The position numbers and the translations under genes were made by a program. From Branchiostoma floridae (lineage: Eukaryota; Chordata; Leptocardii; Amphioxiformes; Branchiostomatidae): DNA of 46,101 bases. The notes under the pieces were generated by a model, which was not told the DNA's origin, searched no databases, and saw nothing but the letters and a program-made list of their open reading frames with translations. The stretch is taken from contig NC_049989.1 in assembly GCF_000003815.2 (NCBI RefSeq), positions 14,340,555-14,386,655 of the forward strand. The letters are read 5' to 3'. Every line of letters begins with the position of its first letter. Position 1 is the stretch's first letter. Shown one piece after another: positions 1 to 11,059 of this stretch.

Positions 1-320
1 ACGTTTCGGATAGAATCCACTATCCTTCGTCAGTGACACTGAAGTGATCTGGAAAAGACTGACATTATGGTCTTTTTTCTCGTTTTGTCATCAGTTTATG
101 TTTGACCAAAAATCTATGCTAATTTTGGCCTTCATGAATGTATTCTTGAACTTTTTTCCATTAGAATTAGTGAGAAATGTCCAAGAAGTGTCAAATATCA
201 ACATTCAAATACCGGCCTCCTGCGGTGGAAATATTGCTGTTTCAATTTTTTTGCTTGAAAATTTTCAAATGTCTGCTAGTAGAAGATCTTGCATTGATTG
301 TTGCATGTTTTCTGTTTCAG
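1..320. other. BCKDK intron, 3' part
   Basis: AT-rich sequence ending in a pyrimidine-rich acceptor tract. No conserved exon was recognised here, so the preceding BCKDK exon lies outside the window. Confidence 0.7.
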
Positions 321-440
321 GTGGAGGATTTTGAGTCAGAAGAAAAGTACACCAAGCTGGTGAAAGATCTCCTGGACGACCACAAGGATGTGGTCACCCT
401 ACTGGCAGAGGGTTTCAGGGAGAGCAGGAAACACATCAAG
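321..440 (+). CDS. BCKDK: BCKDK exon: start of conserved helical-bundle segment
   Basis: It follows tttctgtttcag and ends AAG|gtaaac, phase 0 to 0, 40 codons. It carries [20 protein letters not shown], the conserved helix containing the family His. Confidence 0.93.
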
Positions 441-3400
441 GTAAACAAAGAAACAAATAAACAAACGAAAACAAACATATCTTGTTTGTGTGAAACTAAA
501 CCACATACAATTTCTTTCTAAACTTGTTTGAAGACAATCAGGGCTCGAAATACACTTTTCAGTCAACTTGCACCTGTGCAAGTTAAGCCAAAGGTAACTT
601 GCACCAAAAGAAACTTACTTGCACAACCCAAAATAGTGAACTGTTAAACCCTTATCTCCTCTTCTGAAAATTTGCAAATGTACGTGACTAGTAGTAAATG
701 GGGATACATACCGGTAAAGACCACATGTTTGGATATTTGTTTTTCCGTAGCGTATTTTATTTTTGGTTTGAAATTGTATAAACTGTTTCATAAAAACTGT
801 GAATTTAGCCTCAATTAAAGACAATTCAATGTCTACAACTCGATAAGATCCATAGATTTCTTCTGGACTCTTCAAGTGACATCCATCACAGTAACTAGTC
901 TTAAGCATCTCCAGAATGAAGTGGTAGAACAACTCAATACAATACATATAACTGGAAAAACCAGTTGAACATATTTAGTATGCAAATGTAACTCATATGC
1001 AAATCAAGGTAAGACAGCACCTTAGGAATCATTAGCATTGTAGAGATGGATTTGTTTAAACAAATAGTTTACCTGGATGTCTAACCAAATTTAGAAATAA
1101 CAAATTTAGGTTTTTTTTTATTCAGTGTTATTTTCTTTTACCTTTCAATGACAGACAATATTCTCGGTGTGTGTAAGCTTTTTCTAATGTCAGGTATTAG
1201 AGGACAAAAGTAACTTGCACTGGTGCAAGTTTGGTCTAAACTTACTTGCACCACACCAATTTTACTTGCACAAACTTGCATATGCATGTGGTATTTCGAG
1301 CCCTGACAATAGTCAGGGAACACAAAGTTATTTGCCTCTGCAAGCGAGTTGCAGGACAAATATTTTTTCCTGAATGTTTTGTAATTTGTGTAGTTTCTCT
1401 AGCTAACTTTTGTAGCTAATGCAATTTAAGTAAAGAGCTGACATTGGGAAAAAGTTTAAGGTTTCAAGGATAATTTCCTCCTATACAATCATGCACAACT
1501 TGGTTTCCATTGCAAATGAAAAATTTCCCAAAACTTCTAGGGTGAATGCTGTATTATTTATTGTAGTCTCGAGGTCTATGCCTTTATTTTATACATGTAC
1601 GTTACACCCTATATAGTATATAGCCCTTACATATATGTTTGTAATGTATGGCCCCATATGTTTCCTACCTTCCAGGAGTACAAGGTGATACAAGAGTTCC
1701 TGGACAGAATGTTGACATCCAGACTGGGGATCAGAATGTTAGCCCAGCACCACATAGCCCTGCATCAGGAGAAGGTATTAAAGGGTCATAATACTGCTGT
1801 TGTTATTGTAGATACATGTAGTATAAAACTATAAGGTGAAAGGTAAATAATTTCAAAGGTTGAATAAAAGTTGTAGTGCAAGGAATACAACATTAACAAG
1901 AAAACCGAGCTTTCCATTTAATTTTTCTTTTTGTATTGAAGTTTGATTAAGCCAATTTGTGTGATCCAGTGTGATCCTATATTGTACTGTTACCCATTTC
2001 CTTTGTTTTGAATTAGAGTAGAAATCTACTAAATGTACCCAATTTTGCAGGATTGTTACCTTTTGTATAAATATTCACTGTAACCTTTCTGCATGCCTTT
2101 CTTACTGTCACATCTCTGTGATGTAAAACCTTGTGAATTTGTAAAATGCTAAAGGGAAACTACTGGGTTTGCCGTTTGATGTTCCAACGCTTCCATGTGA
2201 ACAGTAAGCCATGAACACACCCATCATTTCAGAGTCTCTTCCATGCACAGCCCAACTATGTGGGGATCATCTGTACTCAGATGTCCCTCAAGAAGATCAT
2301 AGAGAAATGGGCAGACTTTTCCAGGTATGTATAGTGTATAGACATTTATATCTCTCATACTACTTAACAGACCATAATGTTGTACCTTTAGTAAAGGCTT
2401 TTAAGATTTGTTCAACACCTTAACTCAAAAGTATGTGTCTAGCTTCAGTTAGGCATGTTCACTTGAATGGTCTGTAAAGCTTAAGGCTTTGTGTTTGAGG
2501 AGAGCCACACCTCGAGCTCTGTAAAGACCCACCACACTTGTCTGAAAGAGTAGTGGGTCCTTTCCTGTGTGAGTGGATCAAACCTTACAGTTTGGTATTG
2601 CGCAGCTTGTACTTGCTGTACAAAACCTGTGTGTTATGGTAAAGGTGGTTTACAGGTTATGCAAAAGAAAAGAAAAAACGTTACCTTTCCTGCATAGACA
2701 AATTGTCATATTTTGAATTCAGATTAATACATATTATAGCCATATGCAGAATACAGAAACAAACTGCTGATAACTACTTTAAGGTGTATGCAGTCTAGTA
2801 TTTATTTTTGAAGGCTTCAAAAACAAGACTGCATGCAGCTTTCATTTAGCTCAACTGGTTTGCGATCACTTTCTTAGGCTTAAGTCACATTTTCAAACCA
2901 GGGCCCGGCCGGTATGTTTTAAGAAACGAAAAATTAAAATGTATATCTAGAATTATACACATTTTATGCCCATGAATCTTATTTTGACATTTTGTGCATT
3001 TTGATGTCTTTTATAAATTATATCATTCTTTTCGCTCCAAAAAGCTGCGCGCCCGGGCCCCAGTTTGAAAATGTGACCTACATGTAAGCCTTACTCAGGC
3101 TATTGGTTACTGTATATCGACATTATAACAGTGGAAATAGCTGTATACATGGTCCAGTCCTCACCTCATACTTTCCCCAGCCTACAGTTGTCCTTGACCT
3201 GGACTTTACCTCTGTCCCACATAGAACTGTTGACAGATACAAATTGATGACTGGCAAAACCACAAGGCTGTCAACATCTTGTTCAAGTGTTTGTTTTTTT
3301 GGTCAGCGCACTGCTGCCAGAGCAAACACAGCTGTTGAATTACTTCTGCACTGTTTGCCTAGTGTAATAAATATAAAGAGTCTAGAGTAAGCAAATTCCT

Positions 3401-6400
3401 CTTTAACATTGACTTTGCAGCGTTTGCTGCAACAGAAGCTTGTGCAAAGGGATGCATGCGGTAGCATCAACTTTTTTTTGCCATGTACCCCTCGATAACC
3501 GCATTAAAAAAATTTGTCATATTTCGACCGTTTCAAGAATGTCTTGAACACCAGAATTTATTGCATTTAGTACATTTCTTCAAATTCACATTTTTTAAAG
3601 ATTGATATAATAATCTGACCATAGCCAGTGAAATGTGCATATGTCCAAAGCATATTTGTTATGTAGATTACTTGAGTAGCACTTATTTTTGTATCACATC
3701 AACTTCTTTTATAGCAGGTGTTTTGGAAAAAATATGATTTTGTATTAGAAGAAATATTAACAAATGCTATGCAAGCTTTGATGAAAGTTGCCATGTTTAA
3801 GTTTCTTAGAAAATGTCACAGTTCTTTACAGCCTTCAAGAGGAGAAGCTAAAATTTAGAAAGAGAAACCTTAGGAAATATTTGGCAGATGTTCTAGTTTC
3901 GGTGTGGACTGACTAATTATCCCTTCCTCCACAGACAAGTGTGCGAGTACAAGTACGGCTTCGCTCCCCGCGTCCGCGTTCTGGGACACGTGGGAGTCGT
4001 GTTTCCCTACATTCCCCTGCCACTGGACTACATCCTACCAGAACTTCTCAAGAATGCCATGAGGTCAGCAAAGTTATGAGAAGTTCTCAGTGTTTGTGTT
4101 ACATGTACAGGTCTCAAAATACCATCTGTATATTCAGGTTAGTGCAAGTAAAATAGGAGCTGTGCAGGTATTTCTGATGTCTACCTGTACCTAACCTGCA
4201 CTGGCCCATGTACTGGGTTTCATACATAAATGCCATATGATGTAGGTGTATATAGATTGTTATTAGCTACATTGACTGTCACCACCTATGAGGTGTAAGT
4301 GCCTTTGATTAAGTTTGCGTTGATTTAATTTTTCAGTGATAAAAACAGTGTTTTAAGCTTCGTAATAGTGCTGTAGTCGCGTACTGTACAGTTATGGAAA
4401 CTTGAGTTTTAAGTTTGCAGTGAAGTTTACACCAAGTAAACTTTTAACATAAAAACACTGCCGAAATGTTAAGAATTACAGTATCTATCTATCCATGCAA
4501 TATCTTACTCCATAGGGTTGGAGCAAAAACAAAGTCGGGCCTCCAGTATTTCTCATATACTGTGTCAGTATTTCTTGTCATATACTGCTCTTCAACATAA
4601 ACATGTCAGTTTCAATTAGTTCCTTTAAAGTTTTAGGTGAGATACAGGTGACATACAGTGGATCCGGACTCTTCTTTTAGAGGTGTATTGTGGAAAGGAA
4701 AACAAATTGCTCAGCAAATGCATTGTATGCCAGTGCCAGGGGCATGTTTTTACTGAGGGATTGAATGTCTATTCTAGCTGACCCATCTCTGAACTGTCTG
4801 TGGTTTTCCTCACTTGTACAGTACACCATAGTTGAATTTGGAAGCTTGATTGTATGCTGAAGAATGCTTTGTTTTGTTGGTATGTCTGTTGCCAACCAAA
4901 CGCCAAGTCCTTAGCCAGAGAAGGAGACCCAGAATTAACCTAGTTCTACTGATAAACTCAGCTATACTCTAAAGTAGTGTGTTGTCCTCAGATTTAACCT
5001 TGACTTTATTTTAATTTTGCTGTTCTGCTATATTTCAGAGCGACATGTGAGCAACATTCGGACAACCCAGTCAACATGCCTGACGTCACCGTCACCATAG
5101 CCAACAACGATGTAGACTTCATCATCAGGTAAGCAGGAAGCAATCTATGGGGTCTTGCATGAGGTAAAACCCAAAGTCATTGGTTGCATGGCCAAAGCTT
5201 TGTGCATTGTGAATTATCATAACTTTCCACATACATTGATTTAGTGATGCAGTCGTTGCAGTTGTTTTAAAGCCCATAACAAAAGTAACAGAACAACAAT
5301 TGAATTATAAATCTACATTTTTGTAAACGTATGACTTACCTGGGCAATTTATCAGGCTTTTCTTTATATAATTGGCAACTATCTTTCCATAGTGGTCAGA
5401 TTTGGCCTGTCCTTTGTGCTATGGACAGGTTTGACTGTAATTGTGTGTGCTGTCAATTGAAAAATGAAATCTTCTTTTAAAAATAATTTCATGAAAATAT
5501 GCTAATTTGTACCAATTGTTGTTCAGAATCTCGGACAAGGGAGGCGGCATGCCGCGGGAAATCCTGGAGAAGGTGATGCAGTACCACTTCACGACCTGCG
5601 GCAGTGAGATGGACCCCGCCAGCGAGAACCTGGACGGACTGGGCACCATGATGTCCGCCATGAACGACGGACCCAACGGGGCGGGCCCCATGTACGGGTG
5701 AGTCGTCCCTGCTGTGTTTGTTGCCCCAACACCATCCCCACTCTTTTCTCTTTCTTTGTGTGGTTGGAGTATGATGTACGCAAAAGCAAGTTATTTTTTT
5801 AGTTTTAGTTTCTTATGATATTCAGGGAATGTGAATGACGTAATGTTTTGAAACACTAAGTCTAAATGCATCATCTGTACCAAAAATAACTGATATGACT
5901 GATATGATTTTTGAAAGGAAATCTTGGGTTGTAAAAACTATAGTAGTTAATGTTATGATGTGTAACTGAAGTGGGATATTTTATAGTCTTGCATGGTATT
6001 AGAATTTGATGCAAGTTCAATGATTTTAGGGATTAAGTAGATAACATGTTTTTGTAATGAGCATCTGGTTGGTAGACACGCGTATGTTTTTTTATGGCCT
6101 GGAAATGAAATCTGCCTGACCTATATGGAAGACAGGGTTACTGGCTTTTGTTTGAAAATAGTTTGTACAGATATTTAGTAACAACTTGTATTTGACTGAG
6201 CTGATTGAGGATCTCTAGATATTATATCATGTATGTGTCTTTTTCTTGTTTTATTTGTACTGTATTTGGTGACTTATGATTTTTTGTATGGTAATTGTTT
6301 TCAACAATTCTATTGGCTTCCTAAGCCAGGTGTATCATTCATGGGTTGGGTTCTTTATTTCTATATCATTGGGGGATCAGTTAGGGGATCAAATTTTTTT

Positions 6401-7074
6401 TCAACTAATAATATCACATGAAGCACATGTAGTATGTTGCTATGGCTATACTTTTGTTTCTTGGCTCTTGTCTTCAGCAAGCGCCAGCAGCCCAAAGCTC
6501 GCAACCCTGTCTCCGAAGACTTGGTGGAATATGTGGGCCGCTCGGGCTCTAATGGGTACTCCGTCCTTCACCCTTCTCTACCAATCAGATTTCAATCTAC
6601 AGTTCAATCGACCAATCAAGTAGAACATATAGTGAGATGATGGTGATAGCAGACACTTGTACTAACTTCTTCACTATTTCCCTCCTCTTTTCTTTTATAC
6701 TTTTTTTTCTAAAAAAAATCAGACCTTAAAGTATACATCATTCAACGTGTCAAAATTCAGCTTGGGATAAAATTGTATTATTAGTTTGTAAATGATAGCA
6801 TGTTCAAGGGCAATGTTAACATTATAAGACTATTCGACTTACAGTTATGCTCATAAAACTGCAGCACAAAATATGCACTATAGTTTGCACTTTTCATGTA
6901 TTCATGTCCTATGTATCTATTGTTTGTAGGTTTGGATTTGGGCTTCCGACCTCAAGAGCGTATGCGGAGTACCTGGGCGGATCTCTCACGTACAACACCA
7001 TGCAGGGGATCGGGACAGACGTGTACCTCCGCCTACGCCACATTGACGGGAACTACGAAAGTTTTCGCATCTGA
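321..7074 (+). CDS. BCKDK: Branched-chain alpha-ketoacid dehydrogenase kinase (5'-partial, 7-8 exons)
   Basis: Mitochondrial-matrix kinase that phosphorylates the E1-alpha subunit of the branched-chain ketoacid dehydrogenase complex and so brakes Leu/Ile/Val breakdown. Coding exons: 321-440, 1676-1774, 2233-2324, 3935-4063, 5039-5128, 5527-5697, optional 6478-6555, 6930-7074. All have AG/GT borders and the phases close: 282 codons with stop, or 308 with the optional exon. Visible family marks are [15 protein letters not shown], the [12 protein letters not shown] segment, the N-box ELLKNAMR, the G1 box DKGGGM, the G2 box [18 protein letters not shown], and the C-terminal [13 protein letters not shown]. 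These match vertebrate BCKDK better than PDK1-4. About 130 N-terminal residues, including the targeting peptide, are upstream of the window. Confidence 0.95.
539..1305. mobile_element. hAT-like element with 5-base target duplication (copy 1)
   Basis: Inverted termini cagggctcgaaatac and gtatttcgagccctg, flanked directly on both sides by acaat. The ends carry repeated acttgcacc/ggtgcaagt segments. 767 bases, no transposase frame. In a BCKDK intron. Confidence 0.82.
1676..1774 (+). CDS. BCKDK: BCKDK exon
   Basis: Acceptor ccttccag, donor GAAG|gtatta, phase 0 to 0, 33 codons. It encodes [20 protein letters not shown], near-identical to the vertebrate segment. Confidence 0.94.
2233..2324 (+). 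CDS. BCKDK: BCKDK exon
   Basis: Acceptor catttcag, donor TCCAG|gtatgt, phase 0 to 2. It encodes [20 protein letters not shown], matching the vertebrate VGIICTRLSPKKIIEKW block. Confidence 0.93.
2505..2605. repeat. Dispersed repeat fragment (accacactt...gagtggatcaaacc)
   Basis: The string agacccaccacacttgtc...gtgagtggatcaaacct recurs at 40355-40425 (+), 23790-23885 (more diverged) and partly at 9935-9975. It explains the open frame at 23726-23908, which is not an exon. Confidence 0.5.
2874..3093. mobile_element. MITE, gtcacattttcaaac family (copy 1)
   Basis: Inverted ends: aggcttaagtcacattttcaaac...gggcccgg and cccgggcccc...gtttgaaaatgtgacc...aagcct. About 220 bases in a BCKDK intron. It has the same layout as 25152-25364 and 35772-35957. 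Confidence 0.65.
3935..4063 (+). CDS. BCKDK: BCKDK exon with the ATP-binding N-box
   Basis: Acceptor ctccacag, donor ATGAG|gtcagc, phase 2 to 2. It encodes [17 protein letters not shown]; the Glu and Asn of ELLKNAMR are the GHKL N-box residues that bind Mg-ATP. Confidence 0.95.
4108..4297. mobile_element. Decayed copy of the cagggctcgaaatac family (copy 3)
   Basis: It begins caggtctcaaaataccatct, and its reverse complement matches 26280-26482 (tacctgcactaacctgcatat, aacccagtacatg, cacctacatcata). The distal end is not recognisable. Confidence 0.6.
5039..5128 (+). CDS. BCKDK: BCKDK exon
   Basis: Acceptor atatttcag, donor ATCAG|gtaagc, phase 2 to 2. It encodes [18 protein letters not shown], the beta-strand pair leading into the G1 box. 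Confidence 0.94.
5390..5437. mobile_element. Terminal fragment of the cagtcaaacctgt family
   Basis: Ends tatggacaggtttgactg, identical to the right terminus of the fuller copies at 27591 and 38414. Confidence 0.45.
5527..5697 (+). CDS. BCKDK: BCKDK exon with G1 box and ATP lid start
   Basis: Acceptor ttgttcag, donor TACGG|gtgagt, phase 2 to 2, 171 bases. It encodes [12 protein letters not shown] (the DxGxG motif) then YHFTT and a Gly/Asn/Met-rich lid ending GPMYG. The lid residues diverge from vertebrates, as expected of a mobile loop. Confidence 0.95.
6478..6555 (+). CDS. BCKDK: BCKDK extra 78-base exon in the ATP lid (probably alternative)
   Basis: A GC-rich block inside an AT-rich intron, bounded by a good acceptor (ttgtcttcag) and a moderate donor (AATGG|gtactc). 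Phase is 2 to 2, the same as both neighbours, so it can be included or skipped without a frame change. It adds 26 residues (begins KRQQPKARN, ends GRSGSNG) between GPMYG and FGFGLP. I know of no such insert in vertebrate BCKDK. It could be a cassette exon, a constitutive lineage-specific exon, or a chance exon-like block. Codon-like composition and the matched phase favour a real exon. Confidence 0.6.
6930..7074 (+). CDS. BCKDK: BCKDK terminal exon with G2 box and stop
   Basis: Acceptor tgtttgtag, phase 2 start, TGA at 7072-7074. It encodes [19 protein letters not shown], then [16 protein letters not shown] and ends SFRI, the same C-terminus as vertebrate BCKDK. Confidence 0.96.
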
Positions 7075-9343
7075 GCACTTCTGAGTTGAGCACTGCAAGA
7101 GCGTTAAACAGTCTGTGTCAGAGGAGGAAAAGCTTATGCTATGCAGGCATATTATCTCACATAGATTGAAATCAATGTTGTCATCCTGCTTTCATCTGGT
7201 TTTTAAGTGAAGGAAGGAAGGAAAGAAAGAAAAAGGAAGGATCAAGAAGAAATAGACTTGGATGATACAGAGAGCATCTACATCTTTTCCTATGTTAAAG
7301 TTGAAGTTGCTATGTAGCTTCTACATAACAGCATACCTTGTATTATATGTATAGACAGTTGATTTTAGACCATTTTTTTTTCATTTTTGTTTTGTTTTTG
7401 TTGATCTTACATTATATATGGTACCTTTTATTCAACCTGAGTGTTGTAAGGGGCTTTATTTATAAGAAAAGATTATTTCTCCTTTTTTTATGATTATTGA
7501 ATGTGAGAAAAGTTATCAATTATAGAATCATGCTAAGGCCAGACAAATTTCATAACTTGTTTCATAGACAGAAAGTATGGGTGGTGGCTAGCTTGTGTCA
7601 TTTTCTAACAATACCAAATAACTATGATGATAAAAAGTCTCATTTACTGCCATTATTACAGCAACTGCAATAATAGAAAAAAGCATTTTTTTTCTCAATT
7701 TGTCAGTAGCTTTCTGTATATTGTTGTATTTTTTTGTTTGGCAAATAATTAAGTTCGAACACTTCAACCAATAGTTAAATTTGTGTGGCCTTTGACGTGA
7801 TTTCACAAAAGAAGTGGAGAAACAATATGTGGTGGTCTCTGCAAATAAGTATAATATCATTTATTGTGGTGGTAGCTTTTGAGACATTAGTTAACATTAA
7901 AAGCTACAAAAGTAAATGATATTTCTGCAGCCATTTGAGCCATGGTGTTGTGTATAATATTCCAGTATGGTCCAAACTTTGATTTTGTTTACCATGATGC
8001 TGTTGTGAAACTGTATTGTCATTGTCTGTGCCTGTTACCACTACTTGTAGTGATACTAGTTCAAACAAATGAGACAACTCTCTGTAAAGTGGGCTACATA
8101 TGTGTTGCAAGTGTCAAACATGTCATATCACACTCATCTGCTTTCTCAACTGTCAGTTGTTTTGTATCTTATCTCAGATAACTCATGTGCAAAACTGTTG
8201 TCACTTCCAATTTGTTCGTGAAAGTCCTATATACTAGTATGCAGATGCCCTATAGCTTGTCTGATTGATAGTATAAATGTAGTATACAATGTGTGTCTAC
8301 GCAGTTCATCAACTTTTACCATATGCAGTTGGCATCATAAAAAAAACAACTGTTATCAAATTTTACAGCAGGGTGTCCAGCAAATATTGTACGGTGCCAT
8401 ATACCAAACAGTGGGCAAAGCCAGGGTAATGCAAACCCAACCACCTCAAAATAACAACCAAAAACATGACGGCGGTTTACTTTAACCAGTGAGGGTATCC
8501 CTATGAAGTGTGGCCTTTGTATAACAGACAGCTCAGGATGATGCCAACTGCTGCAAATGTTTCTAAGATAAACTGACATTTACAATGTAGCAATATGTGA
8601 CCAGTGCTTTCATAGTTTAAGTGGCACAAAGCAGTTTTATATGCCAGCTGCTTGAAAACTACTTAACTGCAAGTTGTTCGAAAGTACAGGCTGCATTTGT
8701 TGTATAACATTCTATTGTAATGTGCATTGTTGTTGTATTCTTGCATAGTAGTAGTATGTCTTTAGGCTTCGTTTCTTATAATGGCAAGGTATTTTTGAGA
8801 AGATAATTGCAATTATATTCATATTTGTGCTATTTAAACATGGTATCTGAGCCCAAACTGCTTTTCCTGGTTTGGAATTGTCTCATACAAATGGCAGTTG
8901 TATTGTGTGGCAATGTTTTGTGACATGACATGGACCAAAAATCTTGTATATTCAATTGGCTGTTTTTCCATTGTAATAATCACAAAACAGTGACTGGATT
9001 GTTGAGCTTTGAATATGCACTGACGATTTGGTCAATATTCCACTTTTGTAACCAAGAAAGAGGGAGTGACGATTTACTTCTTGTTGGTGTGTCAGAAAAT
9101 ATGTTTATAGCTGGCCAACTACAGCAGAAGTAGAAGTAGGTATATACAATGTATTTGATATTACTCCCTTTTAATACAGTATTGGGTAATGTAATTTTGT
9201 GGCTTAAAAGCTTGACCTTCTTTAAAGTGGTCAATATGTATATACAGGCATAGAGCCGTGTTTGTATTGTCTTCATCTTTGTGAACTCAAAGGTGCTGAT
9301 ACTAAGTATTGAAGAAGACAGAATGCAGGATTTGTGGAATAAA
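7075..9343 (+). other. Probable BCKDK 3' UTR
   Basis: No coding-like sequence follows the stop. A GGAA/GAAA-rich microsatellite lies at 7207-7240. Candidate polyadenylation hexamers are ATTAAA at 7896-7901 and AATAAA at 9338-9343, so the 3' UTR may be 0.8 or 2.3 kb. Its extent is inference. Confidence 0.45.
9338..9343 (+). terminator. Candidate polyadenylation signal (BCKDK)
   Basis: First canonical AATAAA on the + strand after the BCKDK stop. A GT-rich stretch (about 9370-9440) follows, as expected of a downstream element. Confidence 0.4.
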
Positions 9344-9610
9344 ATGTGCAAATGGGTGTCAAAATTTCTACCTGTGTGTGCATGTGTAGTTCAGTCATGG
9401 CTACGATATCTGTGCATGTCTCTGTGGTACAAGTGGTAATGCAGCCCCAACTGGATCAAATTCTGCGTATCTACGGGCCAGGGTTTGATGGATCCGTGGA
9501 CCAGAGTTGGATTTTAGCAATATCTGAGTTTGGCCCTTACCTGACTAAAATCGCGCTCCTAGCGGCCGGCCTTACAGCTTCATTTCTGTTAGCAAAACAA
9601 CACTTTAAAG

Positions 9611-9794
9611 CACTGCAAATGCAGAAACTTTCGCTGTGGTTCAATGTTCGCAGTTTTACCACCGCGAACATTTTTCCATGGCAGTTAGAGACTGCAGTGC
9701 ATGGTGCTACCGCGAACCTAAAACCATTGCGAAAAGTTCTTTTTCCCGCTACCGCAAAATTAAATCCCAGCAAAGCTAAATGTGTTAACAGTAG
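9611..9794. mobile_element. Degenerate MITE, TACTGTAAATGC family (copy 1)
   Basis: It begins ctgcaaatgcagaaactttcg, ends near aaatgtgttaacagta, and shares the internal CCGCGAAC/TTTTTCCATGGCAGT blocks with the copies at 13052, 16421 and 34518. The terminal repeats are decayed. Confidence 0.6.
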
Positions 9795-10595
9795 TGTAAA
9801 CACAGGCAATGTTTGGCCCCAGTTCGGACATGGTGTAAGGTGCTACATTTGTCAGTTAGAATGGTGACATAAAACTGGCTGGTCGGAGAGTATAAGGGAG
9901 TTTAATGTGTATGTCTCAACTGTCAAACCGCCGCACATAAAAGAACCCAGCGCACTTGTCGAGAAGTGTGCGCATGCATGACACTTTTTCACTAGCCAAC
10001 AGTGCAATGAGTCATGTATGTATTAGACAAAAGCACCGGGTCACCCCAACTGCTAGTCAATACACATGTGATTTGTTCTCTGAACTTCAACTGCTTTGCT
10101 GTTTCTGTATGGCCAGTTATGTAACATCCATCAGCGTAACACACCAGCTCACACACAGTAATAGGAATTCCAAGAAAAATGAAATTAGAGCTATGGAGCG
10201 TACTTGCTACCTTTGCTAAAAATATACCTGTAGTGATCTGTAGTATTTCTGAAATGTGATATACAATTAGTAATTCAGCATTGTACTGTATAATACATCA
10301 TGTCAATCTGTTTGTATGAGGCATTGTCATAGCTAAAAGTCAACTAGAATGTTATTATTATTACATGTGCTAGCTAAGAAAAAGTTTAGCAGGGGCATGA
10401 TTTTTCATAGAGTATCAATTGTTTGATTCGACCGGCCGGCAAACTCTCACCCTGCACCGAAGTGCTTATCTAAGGTCCTCGGGGAAACCTGCATCGGCTG
10501 CCGAACAAATTCTCTGCTGGCCCTGGCTAAAAGTCTCACCAGGCTTTCAAAGTTTCAGGTACCCTGGAACCAGACGGTACGTTTTACCAAGGGGT

Positions 10596-10783
10596 GGCAG
10601 TCGGTTTCTTCGGCGGGCCAATGCAGTCTGCCCGCCAATCTAACGTAGTGCTCCGGGGAGGTCTAGCATGAGGGAGTTTTGCTGGACCCTGGTAGACCGG
10701 GGAAGGTCAGCGAAAACTTCCCCGGTGCGCTAATTTTAGATCGGCGGGCAGACTGCCTTGGTCCGCCGAATAAACCGGCTGCC
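10596..10783. repeat. GC-rich long inverted repeat upstream of FoxN
   Basis: Arms of about 66 bases (10596-10661 and 10718-10783) are imperfect reverse complements, including GGCGGGC...GCAGTCTGCCCGCC against GGCGGGCAGACTGC...GTCCGCC. A 56-base spacer separates them. It sits about 600 bases before the FoxN start and could fold into a long stem. It may be an old foldback element or a structural promoter feature. Confidence 0.7.
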
Positions 10784-10994
10784 TAGCCGGTCCGGACTGG
10801 CACCCACATCTAACTTCGACGCACAAGCGAAACGTCGCTGACCGCATATTCATTGTTTGCCCGGCATGTTAAACTTTGGAAATCTATCAAAATGGATTTT
10901 GTTTGCTCAACGTCGTCTGCAAGCACTGTAGTCTAAATTTTCGTCTGCTGCCGTTACTGCTACCAACCGTTTGTTACTTCCGCATTCCTCACAC

Positions 10995-11059
10995 CCGGAA
11001 GTAAAGCCGGAACAGCTGAGTGCGCGTGCGCAGTATGATAACGCGTTGCATGCTGGGAA
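10995..11059 (+). promoter_or_regulatory. Probable FoxN core promoter: ETS, NRF1 and ZNF143-like motifs
   Basis: Within 65 bases are CCGGAAGT (ETS/GABP, 10995-11002), TGCGCGTGCGCA (perfect NRF1 palindrome consensus, 11021-11032) and GCATGCTGGGAA (reverse of the ZNF143 core TTCCCAGCATGC, 11048-11059). The region is CpG-rich against AT-rich flanks and lies about 300 bases before the FoxN start codon. No clear TATA box was seen. This motif set is typical of CpG-island promoters; the assignment to FoxN is by position. Confidence 0.5.

Larger units (their letters stand above)
9344..10980. other. Intergenic region between BCKDK and FoxN
   Basis: It contains a degenerate TACTGTAAATGC-type element (about 9611-9794), a dispersed-repeat fragment with the hairpin gcgcactt...aagtgtgcgc (about 9935-9975), and a GC-rich inverted repeat (10596-10783). 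No conserved protein was recognised. The 173-codon open frame at 9346-9867 crosses the repeat and looks fortuitous. Confidence 0.6.

Noticed and set aside
4378-4480. Possible extra TACTGTAAATGC-type MITE
   Set aside because: Only gtactgtacag and ttacagta ends and a vague interior match; too decayed to claim.
9346-9867. 173-codon open frame on the + strand
   Set aside because: It runs through a degenerate MITE, has no conserved motif, and lies in the BCKDK-FoxN spacer.
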